Source: Acidobacteriaceae bacterium (GTDB taxonomy: Bacteria; Acidobacteriota; Terriglobia; Terriglobales; Acidobacteriaceae). Taken from it: DNA of 5,389 bases. The notes beneath the pieces are model-generated. The model worked only from the letters and a program-made list of their open reading frames with translations. It made no database searches and was not told the DNA's origin. The stretch is from assembly GCA_003164255.1 (NCBI GenBank), contig PLST01000488.1, forward strand, positions 13,644 to 19,032, written 5' to 3'. Positions 1 to 5,389 of the stretch are shown one piece after another (positions within the stretch are counted from its first letter, which is position 1; every line of letters starts with the position of its first letter). The translations under genes were made by a program, and so were the position numbers.

Positions 1-219
1 ACCAACCAACTGATCGATCAGGGAAAGCCGCTGTTATCGCAATCAAGTTACTGGTCCACTTTGCGGCCTGGTTGGCCCGGCTACGACACGTTTTTGAAGC
101 AGATGACGAATGCTCCAACTGCATGCCGGCAAATGCAGCTTCGCCGACTGTCAGCGAGCGCAGCGATACCAGGGGGAACGACAGAAGCAGCGGCCAACTC
201 CGTGCCTAACTCGCGCTGA
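1..219 (+). CDS. Possible C-terminal end of an unrecognised plus-strand gene (5' end outside window)
   Basis: Plus-strand frame 1 is open from the window edge to a TGA at 217-219, giving 72 codons. The first half reads like a soluble protein, with YWSTLRPGWPGYDTFLKQM at residues 18-36, and about 25 of the first 36 codons end in G or C. That is more than in the competing frame 3, which is also open to about 209. The second half is rich in Ala, Ser and Arg and carries no motif I know. If real, the gene converges on the glucan synthase gene, and its start and most of its body lie left of the window. I do not recognise a family. It could equally be a chance open frame in intergenic DNA. Confidence 0.3.
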   Translation, partial: TNQLIDQGKPLLSQSSYWSTLRPGWPGYDTFLKQMTNAPTACRQMQLRRLSASAAIPGGTTEAAANSVPNSR

Positions 220-409
220 CCCCAATTCGATGAAGCACCGAGAACGCATCCCTTTGACAATTTCACCCGTGGCTTGCGAAGCGCGCTCGGCTTACCTGCA
301 GCGCAGTGCAGTGTTGGCGAAAGAGAAGCCACTCATCAGCGCCACTTGGCTCGGGAGGTTTCGTGCAGAGATCGGAGACCAACTGCACCAGCTCTTCAAT
401 ATGCAATCG
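220..409. other. Intergenic stretch downstream of the glucan synthase, no clear features
   Basis: These 190 bases lie between the possible plus-strand gene end and the TAA of the synthase (410-412). I see no strong hairpin followed by a T-run on either strand, no tRNA-like fold and no repeat. The synthase frame continues without a stop for 48 codons beyond its TAA, down to a TGA at 263-265, but the translation shows no GH94 similarity. Translations of the other minus-strand frames here do not resemble the start of a GH94 domain either. Confidence 0.5.
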
Positions 410-3400
410 TTATGCCAGGCGATTAGTCTGCTTTGCCTGCGCCGTAATGGGGGCGAACTCATTTGCCGTAGCTTCGAGAACGGCATTGCGGGCAGGTAAT
501 TCGTTCAGCAGCAACTCGGTCGACTGGACCAGAGGGTTGGCGTGAAACCACCGCTGCACGACGTTTCCATCGAGTAAATTGAGAATGGCCAGCAAGGACA
601 TGCCTAGATGGTGGGCCATCCACTCGCGAACGACGACTGGCCTTCCAGGGGAGTTCGCGTAGTCAACTGCCTCGTAGAAGCCAAAGGCGCCGACCCATCC
701 AGCGTCAGCCATACGGCGGAGGTTACGGATAGCTTCCGGCGAATCGACGCTGAGAGCCAGGAAAGTGGAGTAGGGCGAGACCGTTGGGCCGGCATTGGCG
801 TCGAATTTAAGCGCTGTTTGAGGGATACCAAACGCACGATATTGATAGTGCCCGGTGTCATCCTTGCTGGCGAAGCCCGATTCAGAAATGCCCCATGGGA
901 TGTTGAGTGAACGCGCGAAGGCACGCTGCACCTGTACACACGCTGTCAAGGTGCGGGCGATAAGGGTGTCTGGATAGCTACGCATCCATAGCGCAGGCAT
1001 CAGATACTCAAACATGGTGCCCGTCCAGGAAAGAAGCAGGAATCGTTTGAAGGCGCGGGTATGACTCCGTCCAAGACTCAGCCAACTCTGTTGCGGCAGC
1101 TCGCCACGTGCGACAGTGAGGAACGTGGCAAGACGCGCTTCGGAAGCGAGCATGTCGTAGCATGCCGGGTGAAGTTTTTGTTCTGTCACATCGTAGCCAA
1201 CAGAGAGCATCCGGCGTTCGGGATTTACGAGAAAGCTGAAGTCAGTTTCTTCAGCAATGTTCTCGACTTGAAAAGCGATTGCGTGAAGGCCAGCTGCGAG
1301 AGCACGCAGATTATGGGTGGCTTTGGGAAGGGAGGCTCGGAGGCGCTCGCAGAGTAAAACCAGCGGTGGATCGTTGGCAAGTGTGACCGAGGACTGGACA
1401 AGCCGCGCTTCCAGCGCCTCAGAAAAAACGGCCGCGCTGTCTATTGAAAGTGAATCAGCTTCCCGAAGAAGATCGAGTGCAGGTACCTCGCGAAGCGGCC
1501 TGTATTCAGGCAAGACCCAAGGGGTGTAGTCGCAAATCAGGGCAAGGACGGAGGTGATACGCAACTGAGTTTCCGTGACCCACCATTGATCTGAGCTGTC
1601 GTCACTCAAAGATGTTGCAGCCGTCGAGATTGCGGCATTCGCCGGGATGAGCCAGTCGATCCAATCTGCTAAAGGAGCTGTGGGGCCGGGTAGAGACAAA
1701 TGCCCTTTTGGAGCGAGCAGTCCATCTCTCAATTGACTCATTTGCCAATGTGCGCGTAGGCCTGTGAAAAGCGGGCGCGCAAGCAGGGGTTGCCGGCACA
1801 GCGCGAGTACTCCCGCACGGACAGTGTAGAGCGATGCTATGAAGTTCCCGCTGTCGACAGAAGAGACCGTTCGTGGAGACAGCGGTTCGAGCGATTGGGT
1901 GTCATACCAGTTGTACAAGTGGCCGCAGTGCTTTCGGAGCTTTGCGACGGTTGCAAGAGTGCGGCCGGTGAGCGCAACGAGTTCGGGCGCGGTCAGGAAT
2001 CCGAGTTGGCATGCTGCCTGACGTGCGTTGAGCAGAAGGCCAAGGTTTGTTGGCGAAACGCGGCCGGCTTCATAGAGCCCTTCTTCCTCCACGTTGTCGG
2101 GGATGAGGTAGTTATGGTGCTCGCCTCCGAACTGGTAAAAGTAACGCCAGGTGTGGAGAGCATGACGGAGCAGAAAGACTTTGTCGGCGTGAGCCAGATA
2201 CTGGAGGGGTTCGCGCGGAGGCTTGTTGAGCCACACGGTCACAATGTAAGCAACAGCCCAGAGCAGAAGAGTGGGCGCGGCGAACACGATGGCATTCTTT
2301 TGTGGCGCAAAAAGGTAGACGAGAATGCCCAAACCGAAAGCGATGTACGGCATCAGGGCCAGATAGCGGTCGACCGGAGTGCGGCTCAAAGATTGAGACT
2401 CAGTCTGGTCCGCGGTCTCCCACTCAAGAAGGCGCTTTCCGGTAACGAACCGCCGGACAAGAGAGCGGACAATGGCATCGAGTGATAGCAGTGTCTGGTG
2501 AGGAAGGAAAATGAGGTTGAGGAGGGCTAACAGCAATGCCTTCCAAAAGGCGGTGAATGCCTCGCTGACGCCTCCCTTCTCGTCGCTCATGAGCGCGCCA
2601 CCTAGACCGAAGCCCAGTATGGCAAAGGCAGGGAAAGTGAGCACCAGGATCAAAACGGCGGTCCAGTAGAGCGGACCGCCCGGCAGTCCGAGCCAACCGG
2701 CGACGAACAGGATAAATGTGAATGGCTCAACGAGTGACCGGCGCAGGTTATCGAAGATCTTCCAGCGTGAGATAAAAGAGATGGGGTTAGGCACCCAGCG
2801 GCCAGACTCGTCCGGGACACGGGAAAACATCCACTGCACGATCTGCCAGTCGCCGCGCACCCAACGATGTTTGCGGCGGATGTAGGCGCTGTAATGCGAG
2901 GGGTAATCGTCAATGAGTTCGATATCTGTGGCGAGTCCTGCTCGCGCGTAAGCGCCCTCGATGAGATCATGACTAAGCAGGGCGTTGCGCGGAAAACGTC
3001 GGTCGAGAACGGAATTGAAGACCGCGACTTCATAGATACCTTTGCCGGTGAAACTGCCCTCGCCGAACAGGTCCTGATAGGCATCGGAAACAGCGCGCGT
3101 GTAGATGTCGAATCCGCTCTGGCCAGAGTAGATGGCCGCCAAGCGTGAACGCGATGCAGAATGTACTGTGACGCCTACGCGAGGTTGCAAGATTCCGTAG
3201 CCCTCGGTGACAATTCGCAGTTTGGGATCAACGACAGCCTGGTTCAGCGGGTGTGCGATGGCACCGACGAGTTGCGCGGCAGTGCCACGAGGAAGCTGTG
3301 TGTCGGAATCAAGCGTTAGCACATAACGAATCCGGCCGAGAGCCTCGATATGACCGGCCTTAATGGGGAATGCATCCTGTTCACCAACGAGGAGCTTATT

Positions 3401-4936
3401 CAGATCTAGAAGCTTGCCACGCTTTCGTTCCCAGCCCATCCACACACCTTGCCGCGTGTTGAAAACACGATGGCGATGGAGCAGCAAGAAGGAGCCGCAT
3501 CTTCGTGGGGTGTACCTGGCATTGAGTTCATTGATGAGTTGGATGGCAAGTTCGACAAGAGGGTGAGCATCATCCTCGTGCGGTTTGCTTAGCGAGTCCG
3601 GCAAGTCAGTGAGTAGCGCAAAATGCAAATGCGGGTCGCGGTTGGCGAGAAAACGGACTTCAAGATCGACAACCAGTTTGCGTACCTGCTCTTCATTCAA
3701 CAGCAGCGCGGGCACGGCAACCATGGTGGCGAATTCAGGAGGGATGCCCTTGCGGAAGTCAAGTTTTGGTAGTGGCTGTGGGCCAAAAACTGTAGTCACG
3801 GTGCTGTTGACCAGTTCGGCCGCGTCCTGCATCACGGGCAGCAACAACAGCATCACGGCTATAGCTAATGCGCTAAGGGAGTGCCTTGGCAAAAGTGGAA
3901 AGAGAACCACAGCTATAAAAACAACCGTCATGATTGCAATACTGACCACGTAGAAGTCGTCGGCCACAGCGCGTATGAACTTGCGTGCGCGGTCAATGAG
4001 CGGGGGGTGAAAGCCGACGCGTGTGGCGAGTTCGGGAAGCCCCTTGTCAAACAGGTAGTAGCCGACATGACTTTGGCGGCGATAGATACGCGGATCGTCG
4101 CAGGGGTGGTGGGTTCCCTCTCGCGCAAGTTCGAGGACCGCTTGAGCTACCTGGGTCTCGTTGTAATCGGAGAACTGGGCTATAAATGCGATGCGCTTGC
4201 GGTAGGATTCGCGGCTTTCGAAGTCCATGCAGCTGTAGGACTCCGCGGGGTCCTTGCAGAGCAAGGCATCGAAAGCCACAAGCGGCTCGATGATGGAGAC
4301 CCAGTCAGCGTTGTTGATGAAACGGAGACTCTTCATGAAGGCTGAGGTCCGGGGCTGCTGATCGGCTTCTGCTGGACCCAACAGAATGTTTGCTTCGGCA
4401 AGTATCGATTCAAGCAGCACAAACTTGAGGAACATGGGGATGCTCCACAGTTCTCCGACAGTAAGAGATTCGTGCAACTGCAACTCTTGAATGAAAGCGC
4501 GAAGGGATGGCACAGAAAAATCTCCATCGACGGCACGGAGGTAAATCCCGGCAGAGGTGGCGGCGCGTGGCTCGTCCTGACTGCCATCAAGGAGGATGCG
4601 CGGAAGCTTGGCCACGACCCGAGGGCCATCGGCCACATCATGGATGGCCGATCGAAGCAGGCGGTAATTCTCACGCAGGTCAGCCAGGGCAGAATTGCGA
4701 GGTGCTGGATGTGCCTCTCCGGTCGCTGTTTCGGCGAAGCGCGGAGAAGCGAGCTCCTTCTCGATCTGTTTGAGGGCATTCCTGGCGGCGCCAACGCGTT
4801 TTGAAAAAGTGCTGACTGAGGCAGGCCTGTGCACTACATTCCACGATGCGGCGGCATGTGCTGCCTGGCAAAGATGTTCGAGAACATCGCCGGCGAGCGG
4901 CTCCTGAGGATTCGGAATTGTGGCGGTATCAATCAT
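410..4936 (-). CDS. Cyclic beta-1,2-glucan synthase-like protein (GT84 + glycoamylase-like domain, no GH94 module)
   Basis: This 1508-residue multipass inner-membrane protein resembles NdvB/ChvB/Cgs, which polymerise glucose from UDP-glucose into beta-1,2-glucan and cyclise it. Seen: a cytoplasmic-type N-terminus without signal peptide (1-325); hydrophobic segments near 329-349, 353-372, 736-752, 757-781, 858-877 and 882-902, with a weaker one at 799-816. The GT core (about 395-740) has LTDLPDS (442-448), TLDSDTQLP (541-549, the DxD), FGEGSFTGKGIYE (624-636), SHDLIEGAYARAGL (655-668) and RWVRGDWQ (691-698). The C-terminal part (about 985-1480) has NWYDTQSLEPLSPR (1009-1022), SWTGTMFEYLMP (1303-1314), ISESGF (1350-1355), GFYEAVDY (1419-1426) and REWMAHHLGMS (1437-1447), typical of the PF10091/GH189-type middle domain of these synthases. 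Family members normally reach about 2800-2900 residues; the GH94 phosphorylase half is missing. The ATG start is fixed by an in-frame stop 6 bases upstream that ends the ABC gene. Family assignment is strong; the exact glucan made is inferred. Confidence 0.93.
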   Translation of the reverse strand: MIDTATIPNPQEPLAGDVLEHLCQAAHAAASWNVVHRPASVSTFSKRVGAARNALKQIEKELASPRFAETATGEAHPAPRNSALADLRENYRLLRSAIHDVADGPRVVAKLPRILLDGSQDEPRAATSAGIYLRAVDGDFSVPSLRAFIQELQLHESLTVGELWSIPMFLKFVLLESILAEANILLGPAEADQQPRTSAFMKSLRFINNADWVSIIEPLVAFDALLCKDPAESYSCMDFESRESYRKRIAFIAQFSDYNETQVAQAVLELAREGTHHPCDDPRIYRRQSHVGYYLFDKGLPELATRVGFHPPLIDRARKFIRAVADDFYVVSIAIMTVVFIAVVLFPLLPRHSLSALAIAVMLLLLPVMQDAAELVNSTVTTVFGPQPLPKLDFRKGIPPEFATMVAVPALLLNEEQVRKLVVDLEVRFLANRDPHLHFALLTDLPDSLSKPHEDDAHPLVELAIQLINELNARYTPRRCGSFLLLHRHRVFNTRQGVWMGWERKRGKLLDLNKLLVGEQDAFPIKAGHIEALGRIRYVLTLDSDTQLPRGTAAQLVGAIAHPLNQAVVDPKLRIVTEGYGILQPRVGVTVHSASRSRLAAIYSGQSGFDIYTRAVSDAYQDLFGEGSFTGKGIYEVAVFNSVLDRRFPRNALLSHDLIEGAYARAGLATDIELIDDYPSHYSAYIRRKHRWVRGDWQIVQWMFSRVPDESGRWVPNPISFISRWKIFDNLRRSLVEPFTFILFVAGWLGLPGGPLYWTAVLILVLTFPAFAILGFGLGGALMSDEKGGVSEAFTAFWKALLLALLNLIFLPHQTLLSLDAIVRSLVRRFVTGKRLLEWETADQTESQSLSRTPVDRYLALMPYIAFGLGILVYLFAPQKNAIVFAAPTLLLWAVAYIVTVWLNKPPREPLQYLAHADKVFLLRHALHTWRYFYQFGGEHHNYLIPDNVEEEGLYEAGRVSPTNLGLLLNARQAACQLGFLTAPELVALTGRTLATVAKLRKHCGHLYNWYDTQSLEPLSPRTVSSVDSGNFIASLYTVRAGVLALCRQPLLARPLFTGLRAHWQMSQLRDGLLAPKGHLSLPGPTAPLADWIDWLIPANAAISTAATSLSDDSSDQWWVTETQLRITSVLALICDYTPWVLPEYRPLREVPALDLLREADSLSIDSAAVFSEALEARLVQSSVTLANDPPLVLLCERLRASLPKATHNLRALAAGLHAIAFQVENIAEETDFSFLVNPERRMLSVGYDVTEQKLHPACYDMLASEARLATFLTVARGELPQQSWLSLGRSHTRAFKRFLLLSWTGTMFEYLMPALWMRSYPDTLIARTLTACVQVQRAFARSLNIPWGISESGFASKDDTGHYQYRAFGIPQTALKFDANAGPTVSPYSTFLALSVDSPEAIRNLRRMADAGWVGAFGFYEAVDYANSPGRPVVVREWMAHHLGMSLLAILNLLDGNVVQRWFHANPLVQSTELLLNELPARNAVLEATANEFAPITAQAKQTNRLA

Positions 4937-4940
4937 CGTG

Positions 4941-4947
4941 TCTCATC
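4941..4947 (-). promoter_or_regulatory. Weak Shine-Dalgarno-like site before the glucan synthase start
   Basis: On the minus strand GATGAGA lies 5 to 11 bases before the ATG at 4936. It has only a GAG core in common with AGGAGG, so it is a weak ribosome site. It also contains the TGA stop of the ABC gene (4943-4945). With stop and start 6 bases apart, translation of the synthase is probably coupled to that of the ABC protein through re-initiation. This is an inference from spacing. Confidence 0.4.
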
Positions 4948-5389
4948 GATAACTTGCAGCTTGCATCTCAAACATGGAGGCATATCGGCCGCCGAGCGCA
5001 ATGAGTTCGGCGTGGCTGCCTTCTTCCACAATGCGGCCGGCTTCAAGCACAACAATGCGGTCTGCCATACGGACGGTCGAAAAGCGATGGGAAATAACCA
5101 GGGCCATCTTGCCGAAGGTGAGTTCGGCAAAGCGCTGAAAGACTTCGAACTCACTACGAGCATCGAGTGAGGCGGTCGGTTCGTCGAGAATGAGCAACTG
5201 CGCGTCGCGGAGATACGCTCGTGCCAGAGCCAGCTTCTGCCATTCCCCGCCAGACAGGTCCACGCCGCCGTCAAACCTGCGGCCAAGCATCTGGTCGTAT
5301 CCTCCCGGCAGTGTGGCAACAACGCCGGCGGCCATGCTCTTGTCTGCCGCGTATTCAATCTCTTCTTGCGAGTGCTCGACTTCGATACG
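4943..5389 (-). CDS. ABC exporter ATP-binding domain, C-terminal part (5' end outside window)
   Basis: The last 148 residues of an ABC ATPase are visible, most likely the nucleotide-binding domain of a fused permease-ATPase exporter that uses ATP hydrolysis to move a substrate across the inner membrane. In visible-fragment numbering the signature is LSGGE (45-49), Walker B is LLILDE (65-70), the D-loop follows as PTASLD (71-76) and the switch histidine is H101 in ISHRFS. The end, EEGSHAELIALGGRYASMFE, is the usual exporter C-terminus. The frame is open to the window edge, so Walker A, the Q-loop and any membrane domain lie outside. It ends 6 bases before the glucan synthase start, on the same strand, so the two are probably one transcript. 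An exporter next to an NdvB-like synthase recalls NdvA/ChvA, but the LSGGEWQK and DEPTASLD text differs from the LSGGERQR and DEATSALD style I associate with NdvA, so I give no symbol. The substrate is inferred from the neighbour only. Confidence 0.93.
   Translation of the reverse strand, partial: RIEVEHSQEEIEYAADKSMAAGVVATLPGGYDQMLGRRFDGGVDLSGGEWQKLALARAYLRDAQLLILDEPTASLDARSEFEVFQRFAELTFGKMALVISHRFSTVRMADRIVVLEAGRIVEEGSHAELIALGGRYASMFEMQAASYR

Noticed and set aside
254..259. TTGACA, a perfect -35 hexamer on the plus strand
   Set aside because: No acceptable -10 element lies 16-18 bases downstream, and no gene starts there on the plus strand.
296..311. Small inverted repeat CTGCA / TGCAG as a possible terminator for the synthase
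   Set aside because: The stem is only 5 base pairs, does not extend, and is not followed by a T-run on either strand.
81..332. Minus-strand open frame of 83 codons, considered as a separate downstream gene or GH94 remnant
   Set aside because: The translation lacks any GH94-like segment or other motif, there is no convincing ribosome site, and it conflicts with the plus-strand frame of comparable quality.
1790..2485. Plus-strand open frame of 231 codons
   Set aside because: It lies wholly antisense to the synthase, over the end of the membrane segments and the start of the C-terminal domain. Its translation has no recognisable motif, so it is a shadow of high-GC coding DNA.
2650..3084. Second minus-strand frame of 144 codons inside the synthase
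   Set aside because: It overlaps the GT84 core out of frame. It is rich in Ser, Arg and Thr in the manner of shifted frames and has no motif.
3881..4345. Plus-strand open frame of 154 codons
   Set aside because: It is antisense to the N-terminal region of the synthase, whose frame is continuous and well supported. No independent start signal or family resemblance was seen.
4944..4946. Alternative ATG overlapping the ABC stop codon
   Set aside because: It is in a different frame from the synthase and meets a stop after five codons, so it cannot start the gene.
4933..5358. Alternative minus-strand frame of 141 codons over the ABC fragment
   Set aside because: The overlapping frame carries the ABC signature, Walker B and H-loop in order, and this one carries none of them.

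Overview
The window holds the inner part of a minus-strand gene cluster from a Gram-negative-type bacterium. Base composition is moderately GC-rich. The style of the two encoded proteins fits an Acidobacteriota-like or proteobacterial soil organism, but nothing in the window settles the taxonomy.

Reading in the direction of transcription (right to left), the right edge (4943-5389) carries the C-terminal 148 residues of an ABC exporter-type ATPase. Its 5' part, including Walker A and the Q-loop, lies outside the window. Six bases after its TGA, and in the same reading frame, starts one very large gene (410-4936) that fills most of the window. It encodes a 1508-residue membrane protein of the cyclic beta-1,2-glucan synthase (NdvB/ChvB/Cgs) type. 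The order is an N-terminal cytoplasmic region, two membrane helices, a GT84 glycosyltransferase core with DSD and RWVRGDWQ motifs, further membrane helices, and a C-terminal glycoamylase-like (PF10091; GH189/GH144-related) domain.

The main peculiarity is that the protein stops right after this domain. Classical synthases have about 2800-2900 residues and continue into a GH94 phosphorylase module that limits chain length. That module is absent here, and no open frame for it is visible in the 409 bases downstream.

The left edge (1-409) is poorly explained. A plus-strand open frame runs in from the left edge and stops at 219. It may be the tail of a convergent gene that I do not recognise. Bases 220-409 separate it from the synthase stop codon and show no clear terminator or promoter.

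Functionally, the ABC protein and the synthase look like a co-transcribed make-and-export pair. This resembles the ndvA/ndvB partnership, although the ABC protein does not carry the signature text typical of NdvA. The product is inferred to be a beta-1,2-glucan or similar osmoregulated or surface glucan, possibly cyclised but without built-in GH94 size control.
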